60,000 nt of DNA, from contig NC_088305.1 of assembly GCF_032854445.1 (NCBI RefSeq), positions 16,293,717 through 16,353,716 on the forward strand. Direction: 5' to 3'. The notes under the pieces were generated by a model. The model searched no databases and was not told where the DNA came from. It saw only the letters and a program-made list of their open reading frames with translations. This DNA comes from Liolophura sinensis (taxonomy: Eukaryota; Mollusca; Polyplacophora; Chitonida; Chitonidae). A program made the translations under genes and the position numbers. This document shows positions 49,023-60,000 of this stretch, piece by piece; within the stretch, counting starts at the first letter, position 1, and each line of letters starts with the position of its first letter.

Positions 49023-49625
49023 AATGATAATGTTTATGCAACCATTATACAGGTTTTTAAACGAAAATATCTTCTCACAACATAAGGCTCCAAACTACTG
49101 GACCAACCATATTCCTGTCAATATCACACACAAACCATATAAGTATAGGTCCTTCAACGGTTATAATGAATATCTTCACCAAAGGGACAATTTGAATGAC
49201 TGGGCCAATGAAGTTTCTAGAGATATTTACAATGAGTGTTAACAAATACTGAAATATTCAAATCATACAAAGCTAATGGGCATTAATTCTGCAGACGCCA
49301 CTATATAAAATGTTTTCCGAAGAAAAAACATTATCATCTAGCTTTAGTAAAACCTTTGACCGTGGAATCTTCCTCTAGCTGTCTCCCAAACTAAAAAGTT
49401 ACCAAAACCAAACAAACCTGTTTACAAAACGACTTTGACAGATTGTTTGAAGAGTCATGAGATATAAAAAAAACAATAGGGCCTCAATCTGTCATCAAAT
49501 AAGTAATCAAGCAAACTGGTCCCTGATTCCCTAAACAAGGTCAGAGCTTATAATGTGGCTGCACCTTTCACCACCCAGGTAATTAGGGGATTTTAAACAA
49601 ATGAGAGATAAGCGCTAATATTTAC

Positions 49626-49668
49626 CTGACAATGAAGTATTGACACAATCCCAGAATGCCTGAAGATC
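49626..49668 (-). CDS. RECK: RECK local exon 2: last cysteine of CC1
   Basis: A 43-nt exon (14 codons plus one base) reading DLQAFWDCVNTSLS. The acceptor is TTCCACAG, the donor GTAAAT. It matches the vertebrate RECK segment EIWNCMNSSLP: the aromatic-x-C pattern and the N-x-S sequon directly after the cysteine are both kept, so this asparagine is a likely conserved N-glycosylation site. It enters in phase 0 and leaves in phase 1. The small exon lies between introns of about 8.2 and 21.4 kb and would be missed by gene finders that rely on ORF length. Confidence 0.92.
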
Positions 49669-49850
49669 CTGTGGAAGAGAAAAAATAAAATCTGATCAGC
49701 TTAACTCTTAAAACCAAACAACGTTTTTAACTGTAAACCATGCTGATTCTTTATCTTTTCTACATTAAGTGATTTTTTAATGTGTTATTTTAATATGATC
49801 AACAGTTCATGTTAAGACAACCATGAAAAGGATTCAAAGAATTTTCTTAA

Positions 49851-49853
<3 letters not shown>

Positions 49854-49902
<49 letters not shown>
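49854..49902. repeat. (TA)n microsatellite
   Basis: About 49 bp of alternating TA, roughly 190 bp upstream (transcript sense) of the exon 2 acceptor. Confidence 0.95.
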
Positions 49903-49903
<1 letters not shown>

Positions 49904-52900
49904 GCCAAACAATTCTTGTTTTAAAAAGGAACACTTTGCTGTAGTCCGAGAACAATACGTGCGTTCCAGGAATGACAAGGTTATCTTGTTTACTGTCTAT
50001 TCATTACTGACTCGAGGAAGCCTGTGAAGGAGTGCTGGGATAATAAAACCACCAGCCTTTGGTAGGCAAGTTATTGAAAAACTTTCCGATGTGTGATGGT
50101 GCTCAATGCATTCAATAAGGACAACCACAGACGAATGCTTATACAATTCACCTATTTAAATGAAACATTAATGCACAGGCTGCACACCAACGTATCTGAT
50201 GCAAACAACATATTTGTATGAACAAAGGGCTGAGGTATCAGATTCAAGACTAAAACATTTACACAGTCTGAAAACTACATGTAAAGTTAAATAAATCAAT
50301 GTTATCATTTATGGGCCACACTCATCTGTCTGTCAGAATGCAAATGATTGGCTGGCTTGTCGGGGTACACCAGGTGGGGTGAACATTACCAGTACACTTG
50401 ACAAAACAGGCTGCCTATTTATAAACCCAAGACGTCAACAAAAACACAAGGGGCAAAGAAAAAACAGTCCCAAAATTGTTCCGTAATTCGGTGATGATGA
50501 GGCTTCTCTGGTCATGCCAACGTAATCTATCTTTTTCAAGTGTCACAAATTTCCCTGCCTGATTTTTTACCACCACTATCCATCTTCGGTGGAAACCGGA
50601 GCTACCAGTTGCTATGGCAGCAGGATTTCCCCTCATTAAAACCCTGCTGCTGTTTTTTGATTGATGATGTCACTTGAGGGTCAAGTGCCTATATTGATAC
50701 ATATGTCAATAATACTCTCCCCGTGAAAGTCCTCCAAATATAACCACGGATATAACGGCGAGATGAAACGCATACAGTTCATCTATACCTTGCGTAAATG
50801 TATGTGCATTGAGTACAATATTGTACTGCCTTCATTTGTGGTTATGACAATTACCCGTGATGGGGGAGGGGAAATATGCACAGAACCTGTGTATCATACA
50901 TGCAGGACTCAACTTTTCGGAGAGTCGAAACTGACAAAAAATTAAGGTCATCCAATGTATTTTAAAGCTGTGAAATCTGTTAAATCCTATGTACTTTATT
51001 TAATCCCATATTGTAAAACAATATACACGAAGTGGATAAAACATAACGAAGAATATTTGCAAGATACAAAGTCATCTTTGTGATGACCTGGGCTCATTAT
51101 GAGGTTGTCATTTTCATTTTAAGCTCTCAAATATAAGCGAATGACCAAACCCAATCCGGGACATGTATGCAGTAATAGCTTAATGTTTTATAACAATTAA
51201 ACGTACATGTACATAGCACAATTTGAGTTTTGAGTCATTAATTACTAGATCTACCCCAACCACATCAACTTTTAACTCATACCAAATAAAAACCAAAAAA
51301 ACAAGCAGATCCTTGAGTAAACATCATTTTCAGGAGATGAGGATTTAAAAGCAATGCCTCAGAAACAAATTTTGGCTCCTTTGAAGGTGCTTGGAAATAA
51401 AACCAATCTGAAATGCCATTTCCTTAAAAACAGACAGTTTTATTGGATGAAAATGATGAAAAAGGAAGTGAGAAAAAAAAAAACGATAGAAGGAAATTCG
51501 TTTCCCACCTCCCAGCAAAGTTGATTCATCACTGGAGGCCTATTAGCTAACAACTGGTCAGTAACAAAGCTTCTGTTTGAACCTGGTACAATCGTGTCAC
51601 AAGTGTAGCCAACACTACTTTATGGGTGAGCTGGGGAATAATTTTCTGGGCATGCTTGAAGAATGCGCTTCCATCTCATCTCCTGACTACAGGAGGCGAT
51701 TACATTTTTAACAAATTACAGATAGTACCACAGCTCTTTGACTGTGGAGGTTTATTTGGTGCAGAATGAAGGTCCGTGTTCGAGATCAGCCAACTCTGAG
51801 GCTGATCTAACATGAAAGGGTAGTAATCCCAATAGTGGGCATGCCACGATCACTGGGCAACTCCAATATTAGGAGTCAGTCGGGCCAAGATTAGTGGTGA
51901 CTGGAGCCCGATTAATCGTCCCAATCCACTGAGCGGAGTCCCCCCAACCACCTACCCCCCCCCCCCTCCCAAACACTCCCCCTCTCTAACTGGATCATAG
52001 AACACACCCGGCCAGCCAATGATCATTATAACCACTGACTGCACTTGCCATGTCGACGCTCCCGCCCCGGCATCAGATACCACAGAAGAACGGATCAAGC
52101 GGCAAACATACGGGCCAGTGCTGGCCCCAACGAATAACCACATCAACAGTATTTTCTCCAGACTAATCTATCCCTGGAGCGTTAAGGCGAAAAGAGCTTA
52201 TTTCTAAATAACACCCTTGAAACAGAGCTGCGTTTCATCCATAATATCACAAGAGGACAGTCGTTCCTTATAATTGTTTATCGGAAGTGAGCCAGATGAC
52301 CACTCAGGTGGACACTGGTCCCTAGATTTGATAAAGTCTACCTAACCGTGTTATGTTTCAATTTGTGGAGAATTTGCCTGCCATTGATTTTGATTTATGG
52401 ATCAGGATGAAGAAGAAAGCTAATTATAGCAGATTTGTTTTCAAGTCCTTAATCATCTATTTTATGTTCATCCCATTTTTGATAGGCAAAACAATTAGAT
52501 AATTAAATTTTTTTCGAAATTCTATCATGATCTGGTGCATATCAAGGCACAAAACGGGTAACCATGTGTTACTTGTTCAGGTTGATGAATCCCTTTTGAC
52601 AAAACCCTTTATCCCAAACAGCTGCATTTGAAAAAAAAAAAATGAAAACTTATCACTCAATGAAACATAAAAAAATGTTTAAAAAATAGTATGGTAAGAT
52701 CCAACTTCCCATTTGAGTCTGCGGCCATGAAAAAAGTTGGTTTTTTGCTTCAATTCTGTCATGGAGATAGTCCATTACAATATGACATGCAAATTGCCTG
52801 CCTCTTTCTGATAATTAATCCTATGACTGGCGCCAACACCCATGTTTTTTTCCCCCTTCCATATGTCAATCTCTGTGAAATAGCGGACATTAGTGGAATA

Positions 52901-53938
52901 TCGCACCCGAAACGCCAGAACTAGGACATTCCAAAAAGCTCAAAGCAAAACACCTCAGGCAAGGAAGACAAGACAAATGCATTTGGTGATGAGTGTGCTA
53001 TTTGACACGGCAGTACCATAGGGTCATCCCTATCAGTTAGAACTTTAACACAACCATCTGCTGTGCCAATTTGAAGTATGTCTAGCTTCAGCATCATGTC
53101 AGGCAGTTTGTTGTGGTAGCTTCTGACAAACAGCGAGTGCCAGAAATGTTGACAATGTTGATTGTGTAACGCCACTGTAATTCTTTCTGACATGTGCTTT
53201 CTCATGTTTTTTTAAGGGATGTAATACACATATTTCTGGGGTTGAGGCGCAAGGTTTCACTAAAATTGCTTTCAAAATTTACATCAGAGCTGTATCCACA
53301 GCGAATATCACTGACTGAAAACATTCAAACACATACTCTTGCCTCCATAGCCAAAAGAAGCCACAGTAAACATCAAGACCCACAGTGAATGCAAAAAGAT
53401 GCTAACTGCAAGGGAAAAATTTGACTGTAGTGTCAGCTGATTTTGGACCTATTTGTAACTGTGTGTGAGTGCAAGAGCACTCACCTGTCATACATCTATC
53501 TGATCTAGACCTTTATACCAACTGAATTTACAAGCAGAAAAAAGAACAGATTGTTAAACAACTTGGTTTCTTGTATACTGGGCCAAAATTAAATATTGTT
53601 TGTTTGATGTTACAAGCCCTATGTAACAAAAGAGGGTAGGTAGGTCTTTACAATAAGCTAACGAGTAAACATTTTTATGAGCACTGCGGCAATAGTTTGT
53701 GTCAAGAGATTGTGCTAGCATTTTCACATCCAGTACAGAGGAGGCAAGCATGTGAAAATGTATCAAAAATCATGTCCACCTGATACTTTTGACAGAGTGA
53801 AGCAGAACCTCAGTAAAATCTATAATGAGAAATCTGATCCCATTTTCCTAAATTTTCTAATTTTAATTAAACTTTGTGATTTTTCAGGAATTCTTCTTTC
53901 ATGTGAAGGATCAAACATTTATTGTCCTCAATACACCA

Positions 53939-54073
53939 CTGCCAGCAACCTGTGGATGGTTGTGGGTTCCCCCCGGGCTGTGCCCAGTTTCCACCCACCA
54001 TAATGCTGGCCGCCATCGTATAAGTGAAATATTCTTGAGTATGCGTAAAACACCAATCAAATAAATAAATAAA
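53939..54073 (+). mobile_element. SINE family 1, 5'-truncated, with target-site duplication
   Basis: Begins within the body (tgccagcaacctgtggatgg) and ends gcgtaaaacaccaatcaa plus (ATAA)n. Flanks tcaatacacca at 53928-53938 and 54074-54084 are identical (11 bp). Confidence 0.92.
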
Positions 54074-55657
54074 TCAATACACCATTCCATGTACATACTT
54101 GTCTAAAAGTATGAAAAGTGTGAGCCATGCAAGTGAGCCTGCTCAGCTCAGATCACCAGCTTTGACCTAATCTAGACTGTACAATACATTTATACATGAG
54201 GAAGAGGAGAACCAAAATGATGCTGTGTTGCATGAAGGTTAAATGATGGAGCATATCAGTTTGTCTTTGTATGTGAACTTCCCTGAATCCATTTAGAACT
54301 GCACAGGTCTGCGCTTTCCACTGTCACCACCACTGTTTCCCCTTCACAACAATGCATCAGTAAACAGATGCATTTTCTATCCACCAAAGCCTTTGCCATT
54401 GGTGATATCAATGACAGTTCAGGAAATTATAGCAATATATTCCCAGTTACTGCCCCCGAGCATAGAGGTTTGATGGACATCCACACACCTGACCAAATTT
54501 TTTTAAAATTTTGGGATCTCCCAAATGGTATTTTTAGCTGCCAAGAGAAGGGGCTCATATGGGGGCATCTGATAGGTGTGAAATGAGAGCAACACAATGG
54601 CGGATGCCAACGTAAAAGAGGCTTTGTTGGGGATTCTTTGATAACGTAGGTTTAGGCCAAAAATCGGCCATTTTGATCATGTTACACCAGACATCATGGT
54701 ATAAGGTCTCAATGTCACTGTGATTATACCAGTCCATGACTGAATTAATTTAATTCATAAAAAATAGACTAGGTGATCTACCTAAGTGGGCTACACTTAG
54801 AACCTCAGCCAGAGCCACTTCTCCTTGAAGGTATGGGCCTGTGTCCATGTTTTGTTAGCCTTTCCACGCTGGTTATAACCAGAGCCACACAATTCTCAGG
54901 AATTCAATTTCGCCAGAATAGCTGTGTTTCTTAAGGTATAGCATGTTGAAAAAAATTGGATCACCCGGAATTCTATATTTTGTCATTGTAAGATGCTGAC
55001 AGTCGCAATGTGTTTACAACATTTCCTTGAACATTTTACAATGATTATCTCACAAAATGAGTAATTAATCTGAAATCTCATCTCTCTATGGAAACACAAG
55101 GACACAAATATATGGCATCACCATTTTACGGGAATCCAAACGGATACGGGTGAAAACTCTTCATAAGTATCTCAATCTACAGGTAAAGCATATGGTAACA
55201 TACCCGTCAAAGTGCTATAAGGCAGGCTATTTTTCTACAAAAGGAGAGGAAATTTTATATTTCAAAAGAGTCACCTGTAAACAAATCATTCAAATGATCG
55301 TTCAGGGCCTTTTTGAAGGGTCAGTCGTGTAACATAAAACATATAATATTTTAATTTTGGCCTTGCATCTCTTTGGTTTTAATATCAGCCCTCTAACTGC
55401 TTAACTTCCTACGCAATTAGGCAAAGATGCTCCAGACACCACACTCAGAACAATTACAAAAAATTACTTTTTAAAATTTACAGCCATATTTCTGTCGAGC
55501 ATTTTACAAAAACTAGTCTCTTCCCTGCTCACATAACTCTTTTAACATCTTCAAATGGTCTTGACTACAGAACAGCCCCCACCTCTCAAAAATATTGCAG
55601 TGCATTTCTGAATGCCAACTCAATGGAACTAGTTTCCATGAATTCTTTGCTCCGAAA

Positions 55658-55802
55658 TTTATTTATTTATTTGATGGATCTTTTACACCGTTTTCAAGAA
55701 TATTTCACTTATACAATGGCAGCCAGCATTATGGTGGGAGGAAACCAGGCAGAAACCAGGCAGAGCCCGGGGGAAACCCACGACCATCCGCAAACCTTCC
55801 CA
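55658..55802 (-). mobile_element. SINE family 1, partial copy
   Basis: The tail and body (gatggatcttttacaccg, atttcacttatacaatggc, gagcccgggggaaaccca), with gaaaccaggca present twice; ends at aaccttccca without the head. Confidence 0.85.
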
Positions 55803-57527
55803 TATACCCTTGCTCTGAACTGACTTCTTTTTTGTGTCCAGCTCAGTTAAGCTTATATGAAGACTGAAGTTGTTCTGACAAAGAGCAATAGAAATATCAG
55901 TTTTCAGAATGTATGTATTCAGTGCAGAGTTCAATTCTATTTCAGAAATTGCATGTTAGCCACATGACTTTTCAAAATGGCTGTCAACAGTAAATGGTTC
56001 AGCTCCACGAAAGTTCTTGCGCTTAATGTGACCATAAGAAAGTGGTTTAATTAATCTTTATGGCAAGAGTAACTGAAGCCGGGTGTTAGAAATCCCCCTC
56101 ATCCAATCCCCCAACATTCCCCAAAACACAATAAAGAAAATGAAAATGAAAATAATAATCAGAACTTCACTGAGGGAGGTATAATACAATAAAACATGTA
56201 TTCAAGACTGAACCAGGCAATGATTGGAAAATGAGGGCAAAAATGGAGTTTGACTGCCATGAGAAGGAAGGAAGTGGGAACTGCTCCAGAAGCGATGGGA
56301 TGGGCTCAATGTTACTATGAATAGGTCACAACTTTAAAATGACACACTGCGTCCATCTGTATGGATAGCGTTTAATACTGCCTTGGCTTAAGAATTGATT
56401 GTGAGGAGTTAGAGTGTAGCAGCCATACCCATAGTCTTTTTCTCCACTGACTTCACTAACTACAGGCACTGCACCGCCTGCTCTTATCTCTCAGCAGGCT
56501 TCTCATCACCCTAACTCCACCTTGGTGCAGAGAATTGGCTGCCAGCCCAACGCTACATGGAATCTCCACCATAAATTTGTGATCATCTGTCAGCACAATC
56601 CTACTTACTGGCACAATAACGCAGAAGCAGTGCCCAGAGTCACTATCGAGTATTCAGCCCCTTTTGCTTATGGCGACCTCTATAGGCAACCGAATATAGA
56701 CACAGATGGATGAAGATTAAGAGATGTGGAATAGAAGTTAAGAGCAAAAGGTATACTGGCTTAATATGTGTTGAGGTGATTTCTCCACAAAGTAAAAGGA
56801 CTAGTGAGTTTCACAGAGTTTTCAATCGTGCTTCAATCGTTCAAAAGCACAAGTAAAATGGAAAAACTAGTGCTATATGTATTTGAACTTTCTCTTTTTA
56901 GCATTATTACCATGGGTGACACAGGAAAAACATAAATTTGGACAACTTCCTCAAACAAATGACCTCAAGTATGGTTCTTTGCATTTCTGGCATTTTATAA
57001 ATTTTCCCCTTGGCACTTTAGTAAGATTAAGGCATAGTTATGACTGAAGGAGACAGGGAAGAGGATGATTTAAGGTTTGCTTTGTTAGGGTATGTGGGGA
57101 GAGGGGCATGGCACAATTGGGGAGACAGAGGGCATCAGTATAGAGCCCCAAACCCTCTTCATGTTTTATATCTGGTGTGGAAAGCTCCTCTTTTTACGCT
57201 GTCCCATATAGTAAAGTGTCTCCCCTTTTAATATTTCAACTTTGCCACCATTCATTGTAAAAGGTTATACCTTGCCAGGAAGACAGTTACCAAAGGTTTA
57301 CTGTACATAATACCTCATAGGAGCAAAGTACTAAGCCTGGCCATAGGCTGCAATAACAAACCAGAGCAGAATGAAGGAGTGTCAGTTCCCTGGTGAACCT
57401 CAGCCTCATCTTGAATCTTTCCTGATAAACTTTAGCAGGGAGTCTGCCAGTTCAAACAAATCTGACGGGTGTGTGGAGTATTGGGGGAGGGGGGAGAGTA
57501 TTTCATGGGGAGAAGGAGTATTTTAGG

Positions 57528-57548
57528 GGGGGGGGGGGGGGGGGGGGG
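57528..57548 (+). repeat. Poly-G tract
   Basis: About 20 or more consecutive G, preceded by other G-rich sequence from 57484. Confidence 0.85.
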
Positions 57549-57885
57549 TCTATGCCCTCCCCAATAAACACTCTTCCCATGTCAAGGGGTAATTGGTTAC
57601 CAGAGTCCTAGCAACCTGTTTACCATAGCAACTTGTAACAGCTTTTTTCATTGACCGGTGGTTTTGACCAATAGAATTGTGCGTACCGTTCTTGGTGCTT
57701 TTTGAACCAATGCAGCTGGTTCTCTATACAGCATTTTATCTTTGGTTCTGCATCTTTCGGTAGGTGTGAAATCAATGAAAATTTTTAAGGGCACTTTTTA
57801 AAGAAATGTCCATGTTGGAATACTTGCAGGACGTACATGTAAGTGACAATTTTCTACAAAATACATTGAAAAAATAAAGACTTAC

Positions 57886-57960
57886 TACTTCTTGTGTACA
57901 GTGCTCTCCAGCATTCACCAACTGTTGTAATTGTCCATTTTGACTTCCAGTCACCGATAA
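57886..57960 (-). CDS. RECK: RECK local exon 1: C-terminal half of CC1
   Basis: 75 nt, phase 0 at both ends, 25 codons reading LSVTGSQNG...EHCTQEV. The acceptor is a pyrimidine-rich tract ending TTTCAG; the donor is GTAAGT. The segment aligns with the stretch of vertebrate RECK between the CC-x7-C-x3-C core of CC1 and its later cysteine (the C of EHC matches the C of vertebrate DYC). It contains no double cysteine, so the core of CC1 and the signal peptide must come from an exon upstream. I looked for such an exon between 57961 and 60000 and found none. The next exon continues in frame at once. Confidence 0.85.
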
Positions 57961-60000
57961 CTGAAATAAGAAAACAAAACTGGTTATAATCTTGTCATAC
58001 ACAAATAAATGTACTTGTATATGATTACCAAAGTCTAACCAAAGATAATAGTGTTTTAATCAACAGGAAAGGCAAAAATAACTATTCTTCAATGTATAGG
58101 TAAGTTTAGTTAATTGGAAAGTTGAAAGATGGTATGGACTGATACCAAACCAAACGGATATGAATCATTTAGACATTTTAAATCCTGCTGTACATAAAAA
58201 CAGAATGATCGTAATCCAAGCTAATCCAGAACACCAAAAAGGATTAAATCTCATTGGATGCACTTGGATATATAATTCTTCACAATTAAGATATATGATC
58301 TGTGAGAAAAGTAACAACTTGAGTAAGTATCATTAAAAATGACCTTGATCAGTTTGGCATTGGAATCAAAATACTGAATGTCTGACAAGAATCCTTCAGT
58401 AAATATGCTAATTAAATCTAAAGCAGGCTTAGTCTGAACCAGTGCATCCATTAAGTTCTGTTGGGATCCGTTATTCGACTATAATTAAAAACTATTTGAA
58501 AGTCTGTTATCGTTAACTTGTAGACATGTATATGTAGATGTAAGTGTTAATATTTGATTATGTACAAAACTGACAAAATATGCTGCTCAATCAACACATA
58601 TAGTGGTTCACACCAAATCCCCATTTTACACATGGCTAACACTAACAGTTTGATAAATTTGATAAATAAATTTGATAGATAAATTTCACCTAAACCATGT
58701 CCCCCCCCTCCCCCCCCCCCCCCAAAAAAAAACATTAAACATTAAATATTTGAGTGGCAATTTATTACTTTTTTTTTAAACATAGTACAAAATATTCCAA
58801 AAACCGGAAGGAAATACAGCAGCTGGTGTTGGTTTAAGCCATGCTTCGACACACAGGAACAACTTCTGCACAAGTCAACTTCAATTTGGCGAAAATGAAA
58901 AACTGGAAGTTGGCAGAGGGAATACAGTGGGTAGTCTCTGACTGTCAATTATTTTGGTGGGTTGCAGGTTGAGGTGCTAGCAGGAGTCAATATAATTAAT
59001 TCCATGCGGAGAAGGAAATATTCCAGAAGTCAGAAGCGTTCCCAAACACTGCACAGCTTATAGGACTGACACTGGAACAATCAAGTCACTTATCACCATC
59101 ATCTCCATTATACCCACACACTGGCATTTTATCCAGTTTTGTTGAATAGCAGGAAGCTATTTTTGGGGACATGTCCAAACAAACTACACTCAGTGCAGCG
59201 CCCTCCCACCGTGAATCCAACCCATCTCAGAAATAAGGGGGAAGAAGGGAAAAAATGGCAGCTAAGAGGCAGAGTCAACAGAAATTGTGGGTGGGCAGTT
59301 AGTAAGGACTAACTAGGTCTATCTCATGCCGCGGCAACTGCGGGAATATAAGACTTCTGCCACACTGAAATGCAGACACTGCATGTAGACGTCCGCTAGG
59401 TGAAAAAAATACATCGTTCACGTAACAAAACGCACATTTTGGCATGTAAAGCTATATTAATCAATCTGCACCACAATTAAGAAATGAAAAGTGAATTGAA
59501 CAATTAGGAAGGCCTGTATTTATCAAGCAAATTAAGACTTCAATCCTTGCAAAGCCAAACTCAGAACAGGCAAGAACTCAAATTGTGGCTGGTACATTGT
59601 TCTGCAGTGAAGAATAAGAGTACAAGGTTTTCTCTTCGTCAAGAAAAGCAGTTTAATTGTTGCTGTGCTTAAATTTTTTACTTAAATCTTAAGATATTTG
59701 GTAAATATGGACTCTGGTCCAAGGATTAAAAGAGCTATTAAATACTATATCTATATATCTTAGAATTTATTGATGCATAAACAGCATTCACTCAACTAAT
59801 CTTCAAGCCTAAAATTAAGGGTCAGTCTTACAACAAATCACAGGGATCAGTGAATTAAGCATCTTCAGTGATTTTTGTCTGTAGCTTCTATTATGATTGG
59901 CTGATGTCTCTTAATGACTTTTGCTTTCTTGCTGCATCCGCCAGGGTGATGATTTCTTACTGTGTCGAGAAAACCTGGGTGTTTACAAGTATTTAACGGT
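57961..60000 (-). other. RECK intron upstream of local exon 1
   Basis: About 2 kb with no recognisable exon. It holds a C/A homopolymer tract near 58700-58730 and a coding-like but unidentified open segment on the minus strand at 58451-58251. No CC-x7-C-x3-C coding piece with a usable donor was found here, so the exon for the signal peptide and CC1 core should be beyond 60000. Confidence 0.6.

Larger units (their letters stand above)
28267..49625 (-). other. RECK intron 2 (21.4 kb)
   Basis: The largest intron, and the richest in tandem repeats: arrays at 28483-28703, 29789-29941, 36990-37560, 40629-41190, 41740-42093, 42176-42535, 44740-45212, 46898-47000 and 48355-49022. It also holds the reverse-transcriptase remnant at 30091-31900, SINEs at 28320, 28866, 31527, 35054, 39728 and 43780, and an unexplained cysteine-rich open segment at 36568-36383. 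Between these I see unremarkable AT-rich DNA. Confidence 0.75.
49669..57885 (-). other. RECK intron 1 (8.2 kb)
   Basis: Contains two SINE copies (53939-54073 and about 55658-55802), a (TA)n tract at 49854-49902 close to the exon 2 acceptor, a C run near 51955-51967 and a G run at about 57528-57548. No coding piece was recognised in the remaining AT-rich sequence. Confidence 0.75.
206..57960 (-). other. RECK: RECK gene, partial (internal exons and introns)
   Basis: Seven exons share a strand, have AG/GT borders and fit phase to phase, giving 250 codons with no stop. The protein shows the repeating RECK signature CC-x7-C-x3-C followed by two later cysteines, as in the CC1-CC5 domains of vertebrate RECK. 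RECK is a GPI-anchored extracellular glycoprotein that inhibits matrix metalloproteinases and, in vertebrates, acts with GPR124 as a Wnt7 co-receptor. Signal peptide, most of CC1, most of CC5, Kazal domains and GPI signal are not in the window. Numbering here (exon 1 to 7) is local. Identification rests on remembered family sequence, not on a search, but the agreement in cysteine spacing, sequons and order is strong. Confidence 0.93.

Noticed and set aside
49024-49242. 72-residue plus-strand frame after the 40-bp array
   Set aside because: Protein-like in parts, but no family recognised and no gene structure around it.
59961-60000. Upstream RECK exon ending at the GTAAGA near 59960
   Set aside because: The readable frame gives no CC core and no similarity to the start of RECK.

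Overview
The window is a stretch of animal nuclear DNA: AT-rich, rich in tandem repeats, and with no long open reading frames. Repeated copies of a tRNA-derived SINE of a type I know from molluscan genomes suggest a marine mollusc; class and species cannot be fixed from sequence alone.

Almost the whole window lies inside one gene on the minus strand, the orthologue of RECK (reversion-inducing cysteine-rich protein with Kazal motifs). Seven exons at 57960-57886, 49668-49626, 28266-28184, 16659-16578, 15922-15728, 1852-1722 and 560-420 (high to low coordinate is 5' to 3') have canonical AG/GT borders and compatible phases. Joined, they give 250 uninterrupted codons. The protein runs from the end of the first CC (cysteine-knot-like) domain, through complete CC2, CC3 and CC4, into the start of CC5. 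The signal-peptide exon(s) should lie beyond 60000. The rest of CC5, the Kazal domains and the GPI signal should lie below position 1. A 22-nt candidate microexon sits at 227-206.

About 98.7% of the window is intron (lengths about 8.2, 21.4, 11.5, 0.66, 13.9 and 1.2 kb). The introns hold: (i) about 17 copies or fragments of one SINE family, at least seven with target-site duplications, one carrying a nested insertion, and one with its tRNA end expanded into a 17-bp satellite; (ii) two further SINE types, one with a different tRNA-like head; (iii) a broken retroelement reverse transcriptase at about 30.4-31.9 kb, itself interrupted by a SINE; (iv) a diverged dispersed repeat with at least four copies; (v) more than a dozen minisatellites, concentrated between 36 and 49 kb.

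Items most worth following up: the conserved P-x-D-P-x-W motif of CC4, linked to Wnt7 recognition in vertebrates; a pair of 90-bp near-identical direct repeats bracketing exons 4 and 5; a poly-G/22-bp minisatellite beginning about 20 nt after a splice donor; and an unexplained cysteine-rich coding-like segment at 36568-36383. I see no CRISPR array, free-standing tRNA gene or rRNA gene.
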